A stretch of 64,000 bases of DNA from Leptospira ilyithenensis (GTDB taxonomy: Bacteria > Spirochaetota > Leptospiria > Leptospirales > Leptospiraceae). The notes under the pieces are model-generated. The model was not told where the DNA came from, searched no databases, and saw nothing but the letters and a program-made list of their open reading frames with translations. Of the stretch, positions 54,444 to 64,000 are shown one piece after another (the first letter of the stretch is position 1; the number at the start of each line of letters is the position of its first letter). The stretch is taken from contig NZ_RQHV01000066.1 of assembly GCF_004771005.1 (NCBI RefSeq), positions 1 through 64,000 on the forward strand, read 5' to 3'. Position numbers and translations under genes: made by a program.

Positions 54444-54469
54444 CTAGGAAGAGAAGGTTTATTTTCGGG

Positions 54470-54931
54470 TTAGTTGGTTCCAAATTTTTTTAAATAAGCA
54501 AAAACTTGATCTTGGGACATTCTGCTTGCGTTCGAAAATTCCCCGCCTTCCGTAGACGCTACAATTTTCAGCGGATTCGGTGCCAGAATCACAAGAGCAG
54601 GGATCCCTTTTCCAATAGGATGACCTAACTTTTCATCTAAATCAAGATTCTTATCAAATCGCCCCACATCCACTTTCAAGATAATATAATTTTTCTGAAT
54701 TAGACTTTTAATTTCCGGGGAAACTAACATTCGATCCAGGGCCTTGCAATCTGGGCACCAATCCGCACCAAACAGTACAATCAAATTTTTATTTTCCTTT
54801 TCCGCATAACGAAGAGAATCCTCGTATAAAGAAATAATCGACGTGGGTTTTTGTGCACAAGAATTCACAAAAATCAAAATACAAAATAGTGTAATATTTA
54901 TTATGTTAAGAATGTTGAGCGCAGTCTTCAT
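54470..54931 (-). CDS. Thioredoxin-fold lipoprotein
   Basis: A 153-residue protein with a leader (INITLFCILIFVNSC, lipid Cys about 27) and a thioredoxin-like domain. It has the active-site WCPDC (about 58-62) in FGADWCPDCKAL and the cis-proline region GIPALVIL. It would act in thiol exchange or reduction outside the cytoplasm. ATG 54931 overlaps the stop of the preceding membrane protein (ATGA), which fixes this start over the longer reading. Confidence 0.8.
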   Translation of the reverse strand: MKTALNILNIINITLFCILIFVNSCAQKPTSIISLYEDSLRYAEKENKNLIVLFGADWCPDCKALDRMLVSPEIKSLIQKNYIILKVDVGRFDKNLDLDEKLGHPIGKGIPALVILAPNPLKIVASTEGGEFSNASRMSQDQVFAYLKKFGTN

Positions 54932-56214
54932 ACTTCTAAGCCTGATTTCCTTTTGCTGGTTAATAAAACTATAATCGAACTCCAACCAAAAAAAATCGCC
55001 GGAGCGATTAGCGAGGAATGAATTCGAACGTAAGCGGTATGCAGATGCCAAGAAATGTCTTTATTTGAAATGATAAAGAGGAAATTATAAATAACCAAAA
55101 TAATGAACATGTGAAGAGCAACAATTATAAAACCCATCCTCTTTACAAAGAGACCTAACGTGATCGCTATAAAAAATATACCACTCATCATTGAGAATTG
55201 AAAAGTAAAAAAATAAATATTAATAAAAGATAACTTTCCAAGAATCAACTCCCAAGTTAGCTTTCCTCTAACATCGCCTCGGTTAAAATCCTCAGGAATC
55301 AATTGATTCCCTTTGTATTTCCAGTAGATTAATAATAATATGATAAGTATGGACGGTAATAGTAGGTAGAAAAGATTTTTGATTCGCGCGGGTTCGTTTT
55401 TGCCGACAAACCTATTGCTCAAAACACAAACAATCGAATATAAAAATAAAATCGCGCCTACATAAATGATTCCTTCGTTTTTTACTATTAACGGAGCTGC
55501 AAAAACCAGTCCATAATTTAAGGTTCCGACATAAGAACCATTTTCCAAATCGGTTTCTGGCCCATGAATTAGAGAATAATAAATCACGGTCAAAAAACAA
55601 CTCAACGCCATTTCCGCACAAAGATCGGAAACAATTGCCAACACTTGCGAATTCATTGCCAAAATCAATAAAGGGAACATTAGGTAAACATAATGTAGTT
55701 TTTTCGATTGAGAATAGAGTAAAAACACGAACCCGATGACAATAAAAAATAAAACCTGAATTCCATAGGAAATCCATTCACTCCATCCTCCGAGCAGAAT
55801 GGCAATCGAAGAATGAACCAAAGGAAGACCTAACGGATAATCCTTATGCGGCCAATAATCATTAGAAAAGTTTACTTGGTTACCGAACAAAAATTCATTA
55901 GTTATCGATTTTGCTTTTAGGTTCCAAATTGCCCAGGCATCCCACATCCCGTATGGTTCCGCAATCAAACGCAGATACATTCCGTAAACTCCGATGATCA
56001 CATATACGATCAATATCAGATAATAGGAAAAAGGGATGCTTCGAACAGTTGTAAGAATAAAGCGGAATTTTTTATAAACCAGATGATAGATCAAAAAGAA
56101 AATTGCACAAAAAATCACCGGGCTGAATAAAAATCGATTTTGGGCCGGCAAAATCAAAATCAAAAAATAGGATAAAATCGAAAGTATATAAAAGCCAAAA
56201 ATAAAGACGTTCAT
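54928..56214 (-). CDS. Polytopic GT-C-like membrane glycosyltransferase
   Basis: A 428-residue protein with about eleven hydrophobic segments. The first large loop carries EPYGMWDAWAIWNLKAK and DYPLGLPLVHSS, resembling the acidic loop and DYPPL-like motif of GT39/ArnT-type lipid-linked sugar transferases. It probably transfers a sugar from a polyprenyl carrier on the outer face of the inner membrane. Acceptor unknown. It overlaps genes on both sides by four bases (ATGA). Confidence 0.7.
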   Translation of the reverse strand: MNVFIFGFYILSILSYFLILILPAQNRFLFSPVIFCAIFFLIYHLVYKKFRFILTTVRSIPFSYYLILIVYVIIGVYGMYLRLIAEPYGMWDAWAIWNLKAKSITNEFLFGNQVNFSNDYWPHKDYPLGLPLVHSSIAILLGGWSEWISYGIQVLFFIVIGFVFLLYSQSKKLHYVYLMFPLLILAMNSQVLAIVSDLCAEMALSCFLTVIYYSLIHGPETDLENGSYVGTLNYGLVFAAPLIVKNEGIIYVGAILFLYSIVCVLSNRFVGKNEPARIKNLFYLLLPSILIILLLIYWKYKGNQLIPEDFNRGDVRGKLTWELILGKLSFINIYFFTFQFSMMSGIFFIAITLGLFVKRMGFIIVALHMFIILVIYNFLFIISNKDISWHLHTAYVRIHSSLIAPAIFFGWSSIIVLLTSKRKSGLEV

Positions 56215-56645
56215 GGTTTTATCTGAAACAGATTGTAATTTTTGGAAGTCTGCACAATAGTATCTGCCGAATTCCGATTTTGAATCTTATCCTTGGAGGT
56301 CAGGATTAATGTTGATGAACTCATGTTAGGCGACCAATCGTTTTCTTTTACATTTATCTCACAAGGAGTGAAACTATATTCAATGACTTGGCGGATCAGC
56401 ACTTGATTCGGGCTTGTGGTTTCCGGAACCAAAATAAACAGTTCGGGACATTTTGATGGGTCCAATGGGAATTCGGCAAATTCACGAAGAATGGAGTTTG
56501 CCGATCGATTCGGAGGGAGCTCCGCCGCGACATTTTCGAAATGTTTTCTATAAAACTTCTGAAATTTGATATAAGAAAGGTAAGACTCCCTTAAGAGAAA
56601 AAGGGAGTAGGTGAGTATAAGTAAAGTTAAAATGCGAGAAGCCAA
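56211..56645 (-). CDS. Membrane-anchored protein of unknown function, partner of the GT-C gene
   Basis: A 144-residue protein with one N-terminal membrane segment (ILTLLILTYSLFLL) and a soluble part with two cysteines (SKCPELFIL, FTPCEI) that could form a disulphide. No family is recognised. It is coupled to the GT-C gene by a four-base overlap, so it may be an accessory subunit. Confidence 0.6.
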   Translation of the reverse strand: MASRILTLLILTYSLFLLRESYLSYIKFQKFYRKHFENVAAELPPNRSANSILREFAEFPLDPSKCPELFILVPETTSPNQVLIRQVIEYSFTPCEINVKENDWSPNMSSSTLILTSKDKIQNRNSADTIVQTSKNYNLFQIKP

Positions 56646-56652
56646 GGCTCCC

Positions 56653-56802
56653 TTATTTTTTAACTAACTCTTTGAGGATTTCTTGTCTTTTTTTATCTTT
56701 ATCGAATTGAGAAAGACCTTGCCATTCTCTCTTAAGTTGTTTTTCGGAAACACCTTTGAAAGTAGCGAATTTTCCCAAAATTTTTGCTGTTTTTGCGTTC
56801 AT
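56653..56802 (-). CDS. Small conserved-looking basic protein
   Basis: A 49-residue lysine-rich protein (MNAKTAKILGKFATFKG..., ending ILKELVKK), probably cytoplasmic and helical. Starts at 56802, 56811 or 56844 are possible; 56802 has ACAGG just upstream. It lies seven bp before the membrane-anchored protein, on the same strand. No function can be assigned. Confidence 0.5.
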   Translation of the reverse strand: MNAKTAKILGKFATFKGVSEKQLKREWQGLSQFDKDKKRQEILKELVKK

Positions 56803-56908
56803 GCCTGTCATCCTGTTTTTAAGATATTTTCTGTCAACGTACATCCACAGATTCCTTGACCAGTAACGGACGGAAGAAACATAGTAAGTCCAAGAAATTT
56901 TTATCCTT

Positions 56909-59599
56909 ATGAATAAACAACTCTCCGATCGTTATGAGCCAGAATCCGTAGAATCGAAATGGATTCTGAAATGGCAGGAAACCAATGCTTTCTTGCCCGA
57001 TGAAAATGCGAAAGAAAGTTTTTCCATTGTCATCCCTCCTCCCAATGTCACGGGAAATTTGCATATCGGCCATGCTCTCAATCATACGATTCAAGACATA
57101 ATCATTCGAATTGAACGGAAAAAAGGGAAAAATGTTGTCTGGGTCCCCGGCATGGACCATGCCGGAATCGCCACTCAGGTTGTCGTTGAACGAGAGTTAG
57201 CCAAAGAGGGAAAAAAGCGGACCGATTTTACCAGAGAAGAGTTCAATGCAAAAGTCTGGGAATGGAAAGCCCATTCCGGGGGAATCATAGCCAAACAACA
57301 AAGACTGCTCGGTGAGTCAGTTGATTGGAGTCGGGAGCGTTTTACTTTTGATGAAGGACTTTCAAAAGCGGTAACGGTCGTATTTAAAAGGTTATACGAA
57401 GAAGGTTTGATTTATCGGGGAGAAAGGATTATCAATTGGTGCCCTGTTACCAAAACGGCAATCTCAGATATAGAAGTCGAGTATAAGGAAAAACTGGGAA
57501 AACTTTATCATATTCGTTACCCTAAGGCCGACGCTTTAAAAACGAAAAAGGATGTCAAATCCCTTAGCAAAGACGATTACATTGTGGTAGCTACCACAAG
57601 ACCCGAAACGATGTTCGGTGACGTTGCGGTTTGCGCGAACCCCGATGATTCACGTTACCAATCCTTAAAAGGGAAGTTCGTCGTCCTTCCTTTGGTAAAT
57701 AAAGAAATTCCAATACTGTTTGATTCCTTCGTAGATAAAGAATTCGGTTCCGGTCTTGTAAAAATTACTCCGGCGCATGATCTCAATGACTACGAAGCCG
57801 GACTTAGACTCGGCCTGAAGCCCCTTATGATCCTAAATCTTGACGGAACTCTCAATGAAAATACGGGCAAGTATTCGGGGATAGATCGTTTTGAAGCCAG
57901 AAAGAAAGTAGTCGAGGAATTGGAATCTCTTGGCTACATCGATAAAATAGAAAACCATACTCACAGTGTCGGTCACAATCAAAGAGGCGGCGCTGTCATC
58001 GAGCCACTTCTTTCCACTCAATGGTTTGTTAAAATAGAAAATCTCGCAAAACCAGCGTTAAATATAGTTCGGTCCGGCAAAATCCAGTTCCAACCGAAGA
58101 TGTGGGAAAAAACCTATTTCGAATGGATGGAAAATATCCGGGACTGGTGTATTTCCCGTCAGCTTTGGTGGGGACATCGCATTCCCGCTTATTATCTTGC
58201 CGACGGTTCCATGGTAGTTGCGGAATCCACGGAAGAAGCGATCGAACTCTTTCAAAAATCAGGCAAACAGGTAATTGCTTCCGAAATCAAACAGGATGAA
58301 GATGTATTGGATACCTGGTTTTCTTCGGGACTTTGGCCTTTTTCCGTTTTCGGCTGGCCTGACCAAACAGATGATATACGAAAGTATTACCCAACTGCGG
58401 TACTAGTAACCGGCTTCGATATCATTTTCTTTTGGGTAGCCCGAATGATTATGAACGGACTTAAATTTATGGGAGATGTCCCTTTCCATAAAGTTCTGAT
58501 CCACGGACTTGTGCGCGACAAAGACGGTAAAAAATTCAGTAAATCCGTTGGCAATGTGATAGATCCGCTGGATATGATGTCGAAGTACGGAACGGACTCG
58601 TTTCGTTTCTTTCTCGCAGCGGTTTTGCCGGAAGGAAAGGATATCCTGTTCGATGAATCCAGGTTAGACGGTTATCGTTCCTTCTGCAATAAGATTTGGA
58701 ATTCAAGTCGATTCATTTTCATGAATCTTCCTTCTGAGTTTAAAATCAGGGACTTGGATGTAAACAAGTTGGAAGAACAAGACCTTTGGATTTTGCATGA
58801 ATTCGATAAGACATTGGCTTCATATGAAAAAGCATATTCCGATTATCATTTCTTTGAAATGGCGAACCTGGTTTATGATTTTATCTGGGGTTCTTTTTGT
58901 GATTGGTACATTGAACTTTGCAAGGCGAGGATTTACGGAAACCTAACACCGGAATCTCAAGACACTGCAAGACAAGTTCTTGTGCATATACTTCTGAAGG
59001 CACTCGGACTTTTGCATCCTTTTATGCCTTTTCTTACGGAAGAGATTCATTCCTTTTTGAAAGACGAATTGTTGACCAGGTCGGAATTTCCGAAACCGTT
59101 CGGAGTTTCTTCCGACAACCCTGCGGTTAAGAAAATGGAACTTCTGCAAGAGATTGTAACAAAAGTTAGAAATATGCGCGCTGAACTCGGGGTGAAACCG
59201 GAAAAAAAATGCCAAGTGATTATCAAGTCACAAGACAAAACCGTTTCTCTGATCATTGAAAAAGAAAACAAATCCATGCTTCAGCTTGCCAAAGCAGATT
59301 CCATTCTGTTCGATAATGATTACACCTTGGCAAATACCGATTCTGTCGGCTCTTTTTCCATAGGAGAAATCATTCTTCCTCTTGCGGGGATCTTTGATTT
59401 TGAAAAAGAAAAACAAAGATTGGAAAAAGAGAAAAAACAAATCATTGCAGAGATTGAAAAATTAGAAGCAAAGATTCATAATCCCGCTTTTGTAGAAAAA
59501 GCAAAACCCGAGGTAGTGGAAAAAGAAAAAGAAAAGCACGCTACTTGGAAAGAAAAGCTGGAAAGCACATTACGAGCGTTAGAGAAAATTGAAAAATAA
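56909..59599 (+). CDS. valS: Valine-tRNA ligase
   Basis: An 896-residue class I synthetase that charges tRNA-Val. The HIGH motif lies in [17 protein letters not shown] (about 46-57) and the KMSKS-type motif is KKFSKSVGN (about 545). The editing domain ([13 protein letters not shown]) and the C-terminal coiled coil ([14 protein letters not shown]) of ValRS are present. The purD start overlaps its end by 11 bp. Confidence 0.97.
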   Translation: MNKQLSDRYEPESVESKWILKWQETNAFLPDENAKESFSIVIPPPNVTGNLHIGHALNHTIQDIIIRIERKKGKNVVWVPGMDHAGIATQVVVERELAKEGKKRTDFTREEFNAKVWEWKAHSGGIIAKQQRLLGESVDWSRERFTFDEGLSKAVTVVFKRLYEEGLIYRGERIINWCPVTKTAISDIEVEYKEKLGKLYHIRYPKADALKTKKDVKSLSKDDYIVVATTRPETMFGDVAVCANPDDSRYQSLKGKFVVLPLVNKEIPILFDSFVDKEFGSGLVKITPAHDLNDYEAGLRLGLKPLMILNLDGTLNENTGKYSGIDRFEARKKVVEELESLGYIDKIENHTHSVGHNQRGGAVIEPLLSTQWFVKIENLAKPALNIVRSGKIQFQPKMWEKTYFEWMENIRDWCISRQLWWGHRIPAYYLADGSMVVAESTEEAIELFQKSGKQVIASEIKQDEDVLDTWFSSGLWPFSVFGWPDQTDDIRKYYPTAVLVTGFDIIFFWVARMIMNGLKFMGDVPFHKVLIHGLVRDKDGKKFSKSVGNVIDPLDMMSKYGTDSFRFFLAAVLPEGKDILFDESRLDGYRSFCNKIWNSSRFIFMNLPSEFKIRDLDVNKLEEQDLWILHEFDKTLASYEKAYSDYHFFEMANLVYDFIWGSFCDWYIELCKARIYGNLTPESQDTARQVLVHILLKALGLLHPFMPFLTEEIHSFLKDELLTRSEFPKPFGVSSDNPAVKKMELLQEIVTKVRNMRAELGVKPEKKCQVIIKSQDKTVSLIIEKENKSMLQLAKADSILFDNDYTLANTDSVGSFSIGEIILPLAGIFDFEKEKQRLEKEKKQIIAEIEKLEAKIHNPAFVEKAKPEVVEKEKEKHATWKEKLESTLRALEKIEK

Positions 59600-60869
59600 A
59601 CTTAAAGTTTTGTTAATTGGCGGTGGTGGTAGGGAACATGCTCTTGCGCAATCCATACTCCAATCTTCCCATCTGGAAGAACTAAAAGTTTTTCCGGGCA
59701 ATGGCGGTTTTGACTCCCATTTGATTTTAAACTCGAATGAAATTTCGATCACGGATAAAAACAAATTTCTGGCTTATATCAAAAATTCAAATACGGACTT
59801 GGTCGTAGTCGGGCCCGAAGATCCTTTGGTTGCGGGACTTGCGGATTGGTGTGACGAAATTCAAATTCCTTGTTTCGGGCCGTCCGCCTATTGTGCGCAA
59901 ATAGAAGGGTCGAAACATTTCGCAAAAGAAATGATGAAAGACGCTTATATCCCAACTGCATCTTTCGCAGTTTTTGAAGACTTTCATTCTTCTTGGTCCT
60001 ATTCTCAAAAGCAGATGTTTCCTCTGGTTGTCAAAGCGGACGGTCTGGCTGCAGGAAAAGGTGTAACTGTTGCACTTACCCTTGATGAAGTTAAGCAAGC
60101 ATTAAATGATATATTCATAGAACAGAAATTCGGTGCAAGCGGTGCAAAGGTTGTGATCGAATCCTTTCTGGAAGGAAATGAGGCATCTTTATTTGTAATT
60201 ACCGACGGCAAAAATTACACCTGCCTTCCGGCAGCCCAAGACCACAAACGGGCGTTTGATGGTGATGTGGGTCCGAATACCGGTGGTATGGGTGCTTATG
60301 CGCCTGCACCGATTGTCAGCGATACGGTTTTAAAAGAAGTAAAAAAGACCATCATTGAACCGATTCTTGCCGAATTTCGAAATAGAAAATTTCCTTACAA
60401 AGGGCTTCTCTATGTAGGCCTTATGATTTCTAAAGATCAAAAACCGAATGTTGTAGAATTCAATTGCCGGTTTGGCGATCCGGAAACTCAATGTGTTCTT
60501 CGTTTGATTGATGAAGATATACTTCCGATTTTTTATCAGGCGTCCACCAACTCTTTAAAATCCAGAGATTTGAAATTAAAGCCGGGAGCCAGCGCTGTCG
60601 TAGTTCTTGCGGCAAAAGGTTATCCTGATGCTCCGATGAAAGGGATCGAGTTGGAGATTCCACCTCCGGCGGATTCCGTTTTGGTATTTCACGCAGGAAC
60701 CAAAAAAGACGCATCTGACAAATTGATTTCCACCGGAGGAAGGATTTTAGGAATTACAGCCGTATCGATAAGTTTGAAAGAAACATTGAATCAATGCTAT
60801 AATTTTCTTTCCAAAATTTCAGCGCCGAATACTTTTTACCGTCGTGATATAGGAAAACGGGCTTTATAA
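59589..60869 (+). CDS. purD: Phosphoribosylamine-glycine ligase
   Basis: A 426-residue ATP-grasp enzyme of purine synthesis. The N-terminal [10 protein letters not shown] motif, [12 protein letters not shown], the ATP-grasp region [13 protein letters not shown], the PurD signature [12 protein letters not shown] and [11 protein letters not shown] are all present. The start is TTG 59589, inside the valS end; a TTG at 59610 is an alternative. Its stop overlaps the next ATG (TAATG). Confidence 0.96.
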   Translation: MKNKLKVLLIGGGGREHALAQSILQSSHLEELKVFPGNGGFDSHLILNSNEISITDKNKFLAYIKNSNTDLVVVGPEDPLVAGLADWCDEIQIPCFGPSAYCAQIEGSKHFAKEMMKDAYIPTASFAVFEDFHSSWSYSQKQMFPLVVKADGLAAGKGVTVALTLDEVKQALNDIFIEQKFGASGAKVVIESFLEGNEASLFVITDGKNYTCLPAAQDHKRAFDGDVGPNTGGMGAYAPAPIVSDTVLKEVKKTIIEPILAEFRNRKFPYKGLLYVGLMISKDQKPNVVEFNCRFGDPETQCVLRLIDEDILPIFYQASTNSLKSRDLKLKPGASAVVVLAAKGYPDAPMKGIELEIPPPADSVLVFHAGTKKDASDKLISTGGRILGITAVSISLKETLNQCYNFLSKISAPNTFYRRDIGKRAL

Positions 60870-61708
60870 TGTCTTTTGCAATTTCAGGTCATGTAAAAAA
60901 TTTTGAGAAGGGCAGTCTTCGCAATTTTGAAAAACATCTAGGCATTATTTTATCCGAAAACCAGCCTCACTTGCAGCAGCATATCATGATCCGACGCGCT
61001 TTACTTCAGTTAGGTGGGTCTGTCGATGTGCTTAGCGGTCTCAGCCGGCAGGAATTATTATCTTTTATTTTCGTCTTAACCCAGTTTGGTGACGTCACTC
61101 GGACGGAAACACCGTTAGAATATATGCAGATCGAATCCATTCCCTATGTGGTGCAGTGGAAAAAAGGTCATTATATGATTCCGTTGGAGATTCTGGAGTA
61201 TCTATCTCATGAAAGGATCTTTCGGGACCAAGGTTATTTGTTCGCATTGATTCCCTCTCTCTCTATCAAAGAAAAAAAATCCTGGATTCGTTGGATGGGA
61301 GTGGATTTTGAAAAGGGAGGTGATCGGGATTTAAATTTCGAAATCTATTTTCAATGCAGGCTTTTACAAAAACCTTTTTTAGGAAAATCTCTTGTCCAGG
61401 AATCTGAAATCGAAATCGAACAAATTTGGCCCAAGGGCAAAAACGAATACATTGATTGGTTTTATAAGGGTCTTTCCACTTTCTACTATTCCATGGAAGA
61501 AATGAGCAAACAAGAAAGAGATCCGTTTTTGGTCCATGTGATTGAACTGATCAAAGCAGGGAAATTCATTCTAAAAAAATTACCGGATACCTACGGAAAG
61601 GAAAGCCGATTTTCTCTTATTTCAACTGTAGAGGGCAATACTCCCCAATTACGCGAAACCGTCTTCCAGTGGGAAGAAGAGAGAATTCGCAAAGACTCTC
61701 TCTTTTAG
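60869..61708 (+). CDS. Protein of unknown function
   Basis: A 279-residue soluble protein without signal peptide. I recognise no family. It has a leucine-rich helical N-terminal part (IMIRRALLQLGGSVDVL, SRQELLSFIFVL) and several tryptophan-containing stretches in the middle (KKSWIRWMGVDFEKGG). The overlap with purD (TAATG) suggests coupled translation, and prfB follows 55 bp downstream. Confidence 0.65.
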   Translation: MSFAISGHVKNFEKGSLRNFEKHLGIILSENQPHLQQHIMIRRALLQLGGSVDVLSGLSRQELLSFIFVLTQFGDVTRTETPLEYMQIESIPYVVQWKKGHYMIPLEILEYLSHERIFRDQGYLFALIPSLSIKEKKSWIRWMGVDFEKGGDRDLNFEIYFQCRLLQKPFLGKSLVQESEIEIEQIWPKGKNEYIDWFYKGLSTFYYSMEEMSKQERDPFLVHVIELIKAGKFILKKLPDTYGKESRFSLISTVEGNTPQLRETVFQWEEERIRKDSLF

Positions 61709-61763
61709 TTTCGATTTTCGCTTTTAATTATCACTCTCCTAATTATTTTGATTTTGTAACCAC

Positions 61764-62891
61764 ATGGATCGTTCGCTCAAAGAACTTAAAAAACAAACCC
61801 AAGAAACAATCATTAGGTTTAAAGAATACTGGGATCTCCACAACTTTCAGGAAGATTTCGACCGTTTGCAATCCTTGGTGGAAAAGGCAAATGATCCTAA
61901 ACTATGGGACAATGCCGACCAGGCAAAGACCGTAACTCAGAAAAGAAACGAGTTGCAGATGAAATTGGACCCTTGGCTGGAATTGCAAAAGGAATTATTG
62001 GAATTGCCCGATTTGATCGAGCTTACCAGCGAAGAACTGGGGGAAGAAGGTTTGCCCAGTCTCAATTCCGATTATGAAAAATTATACGGCAAATTTGAAG
62101 ACTTGCAGATGTTAGATGCTCTTTCCGGCAATGACGACGATAAGCCCGCATTTATCAATATTCATCCGGGTGCCGGCGGCACGGAATCTCAGGATTGGGC
62201 GGATATGCTACTTCGAATGTACACCCGTTATTGTGAAAAAAAAGGATACCAGGTTTCGCTTGTTGACTATCAGGAAGGCGAGGCGGCTGGTATCAAGAAT
62301 GCTACCTTATATGTGCATGGTGATCATCCTTTCGGATATTTAAAATGCGAATCCGGTGTGCATCGATTGGTTCGAATCTCTCCGTTCGATTCCAATAAAA
62401 GAAGACATACTTCCTTTGCTTCGGTTTACGTAACTCCCGAGGTTGATGATGATATCAAAATCAATATTGAAGAAAAAGACCTGCGGATCGACGTGTATCG
62501 TTCTTCCGGTGCCGGTGGTCAGCACGTAAATACGACGGATTCGGCAGTTCGAATCACTCACGTTCCGTCCGGTGTTGTGGTTGCTTGTCAGAATGAAAGA
62601 TCTCAGATTAAAAACAGAGATACCGCCATGAAAATGTTGAAGGCAAGACTTTATGAAATGGAAAAACAAAAAGCGGCAGAGGAAAATGAAAAGAAAGCCG
62701 GAGAAAAAAGAGACATCTCTTGGGGTTCGCAAATTCGAAGTTATGTGTTCCATCCTTATAATTTGGTGAAAGACCACCGTACCGACTTTGAAACGGGAAA
62801 TGTACACGCTGTGATGGACGGAGACTTGGAAGGTTTTGTCATCGCATTTCTGAAATACGTAACAAATTTAAAATTCGGTGTGAAAGCGTAA
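61764..62891 (+). CDS. prfB: Peptide chain release factor 2
   Basis: A 375-residue RF2 that ends translation at UGA and UAA. The stop-codon-reading tripeptide SPF is in RISPFDSN and the catalytic GGQ in [14 protein letters not shown] (about 252). The coding region is continuous: at the place of the usual autoregulatory CTT-TGA-C frameshift near codon 25, the sequence reads on through [12 protein letters not shown]2 level is therefore not controlled by frameshifting here. The downstream regulator starts immediately after its stop. Confidence 0.95.
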   Translation: MDRSLKELKKQTQETIIRFKEYWDLHNFQEDFDRLQSLVEKANDPKLWDNADQAKTVTQKRNELQMKLDPWLELQKELLELPDLIELTSEELGEEGLPSLNSDYEKLYGKFEDLQMLDALSGNDDDKPAFINIHPGAGGTESQDWADMLLRMYTRYCEKKGYQVSLVDYQEGEAAGIKNATLYVHGDHPFGYLKCESGVHRLVRISPFDSNKRRHTSFASVYVTPEVDDDIKINIEEKDLRIDVYRSSGAGGQHVNTTDSAVRITHVPSGVVVACQNERSQIKNRDTAMKMLKARLYEMEKQKAAEENEKKAGEKRDISWGSQIRSYVFHPYNLVKDHRTDFETGNVHAVMDGDLEGFVIAFLKYVTNLKFGVKA

Positions 62892-64000
62892 ATGGCCCAG
62901 TCTCAGGATATTTCGAGCACAATTCGAAAGATCCAGAAAGAAATCCATGTTTTACCGAATATTTCCGACAGACTCAATTATATTCTGGATGTCACCTTGT
63001 CTTTGTTTGGTGCCACTACGGGAAGTATTTCCATTACAGACCAGGAAGAACATGTTCTTACGATCGTTGCCGCAAAAGGTATGGATTGGGAGAAAAAAAT
63101 CGCCGTAAAATTACCTTTCAATTTAGGGGTAACGGGTAGAGCCGCATCTTCCCGGGAAATCATTTATGCACCCGATGTTACCAAAGATGCCAATTATATC
63201 AAACTGATCGAATCTGTAAGATCAGAACTCGCGATTCCGCTTGTGACCCGAGATACTACGATCGGAGTTTTGAACCTGGAGTCCGACAAGGTGGATTTTT
63301 TCCAGCCTGCGATCATCAACCAAGCCAATTTATTCGCATCTCAACTGACAATAGTTATATTGGAAGAACGGATTGCAAAGGAAGCCGTTGAAAAATCGAA
63401 ACGGGAAGAAGATCGGGTAGAAGAGATTTTGGGTTACGATCCTTTGATTTTATTTTTAAAAAACAGAATTCGCCAGGTAGGACCTTCCGATACTTCCGTA
63501 ATGATCATCGGAGAAGAAGGTGCTGGTAAAAAATTAGTCTCAAAATCCCTTCATTTTGTTTCCCAAAGAAAAAACAAAGCATTTCTTACAGTCGATTGTG
63601 CAGGACTTAGTCATGAGTTATTGGAAGCGGAATTGTTCGGCTCCTATTCCGGTAAAATTTTCAATGCGGGAAAATTGGAACAGGCAAATGGCGGATCGAT
63701 TTATATTGAATCAATCGGAGATCTTCCTTTTGATCTGCAAGAGCGGTTGCTTGTCACTTTAAGAGAGAAAAAAATTCCAAACCCAAACTCGGATGAAACC
63801 AATGTTTTGAGCCTAAGGGTCTTTACCGGAAGCAAACGGGATTTATTAGATGAAATTCAAAATGGAAAATTTTCCATGGATTTATATTATCGCCTAGCGG
63901 AAGTTCCACTTAGAGTGCCCCCTCTTCGGGAAAGAAGAGGGGATATTCCTCTTCTTGCAAACCATTTCATCTATACTTACAATCGCCAATATGGAAAAAA
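62892..64000 (+). CDS. GAF-AAA+ regulator with degenerate sigma-54 interaction domain (cut by window end)
   Basis: The first 369 residues of a protein that runs off the window. Residues about 20-165 are a GAF sensor domain (GATTGSISITD, VTGRAASSREIIYAPDV, AIPLVTRDTTIGVLNLES). From about 185 an NtrC-family AAA+ domain follows: Walker A is GEEGAGKK, Walker B is GGSIYIESIGDL with Ser where the catalytic Glu is expected, and ELFGSYSGKIFNAGKLEQ lacks the GAFTGA loop. LYYRLAEVPLRVPPLRERRGDIP is conserved. It starts directly after the prfB stop. It may not activate sigma-54. Confidence 0.85.
   Translation, partial: MAQSQDISSTIRKIQKEIHVLPNISDRLNYILDVTLSLFGATTGSISITDQEEHVLTIVAAKGMDWEKKIAVKLPFNLGVTGRAASSREIIYAPDVTKDANYIKLIESVRSELAIPLVTRDTTIGVLNLESDKVDFFQPAIINQANLFASQLTIVILEERIAKEAVEKSKREEDRVEEILGYDPLILFLKNRIRQVGPSDTSVMIIGEEGAGKKLVSKSLHFVSQRKNKAFLTVDCAGLSHELLEAELFGSYSGKIFNAGKLEQANGGSIYIESIGDLPFDLQERLLVTLREKKIPNPNSDETNVLSLRVFTGSKRDLLDEIQNGKFSMDLYYRLAEVPLRVPPLRERRGDIPLLANHFIYTYNRQYGK

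Noticed and set aside
1..64000. CRISPR arrays, prophage, transposases or restriction systems
   Set aside because: I looked for regularly spaced repeats, integrases and phage or nuclease motifs in all translated frames and saw none.

Overview
The window looks like chromosomal DNA of a Leptospira-type spirochaete. The evidence is a moderately AT-rich sequence, an FlbD-MotA-MotB-FliL flagellar motor operon, a spiro-SPASM family protein, a probable DUF1564 protein (a family I associate with Leptospira), and a Kdo-activating enzyme (KdsB). KdsB implies an LPS-containing outer membrane, which Treponema and Borrelia lack. I see no rRNA genes, insertion sequences, prophage or CRISPR array. It is a gene-dense housekeeping region with several lineage-specific inserts.

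Layout. Bases 1-200 hold a G-rich tract and a 96-bp branched inverted-repeat element. Bases 201-8011 hold two YceI-like proteins, a HAD hydrolase, a SanA-like protein, an M23 endopeptidase, ligA and a CPA2 cation/proton antiporter. Bases 8017-13043 (minus strand) look like one seven-gene operon: MCE protein, glycosyltransferase, flbD, motA, motB, fliL, kdsB. Bases 13089-15425 hold an enoyl-reductase-like MDR protein with three small envelope proteins. A fatty-acid desaturase then diverges from lysC, which leads a cluster of a SurA-like chaperone, a spiro-SPASM protein, a SpsF-PseG fusion and a TPR protein (16495-22910). An orphan response regulator and the pntAB-pntB transhydrogenase genes follow on the minus strand.

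Bases 25439-28005 look like a small Rrf2-controlled stress island: regulator, NmrA-like reductase, SnoaL-like lipoprotein and a DODA-type dioxygenase. A matching TGTAA-N9-TTACA dyad precedes both the regulator and the reductase. Bases 28074-33012 hold a J-domain protein and an acyl-CoA dehydrogenase/AEC/EamA/DUF4442 operon. Bases 33027-35671 encode a single-chain GpsA-PlsB fusion with a small membrane protein. Bases 35543-38884 are a tandem duplication of a DASS-family anion transporter, with gene fragments preserved at its junction.

Bases 40313-48858 (minus strand) form a long operon-like series: FabD-like protein, WYL regulator, ispE, tRNA-Gln, a truncated GlmU, prs, rplY, pth, ftsH, EVE protein. 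It keeps the ispE-tRNA-Gln-prs-rplY-pth order known from other bacteria, with a uridyltransferase gene inserted. Bases 48943-56802 hold a frameshifted kexin-like protease, a PilZ-like protein, an M23 lipoprotein, a flavin monooxygenase, a DUF1564-like protein and a GT-C/thioredoxin group. Bases 56909-64000 run valS, purD, an unknown protein, prfB without a programmed frameshift, and a GAF-AAA+ regulator cut by the window end whose AAA+ domain lacks the sigma-54-contacting GAFTGA loop.

The most promising points are the SPASM/PseG modification cluster, the GpsA-PlsB fusion, the Rrf2 dyads with their dioxygenase operon, the transporter duplication with a homogenised 3' tract, the degenerate enhancer-binding protein, and the structured element at the left edge. 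None of these amounts to a proven new system.
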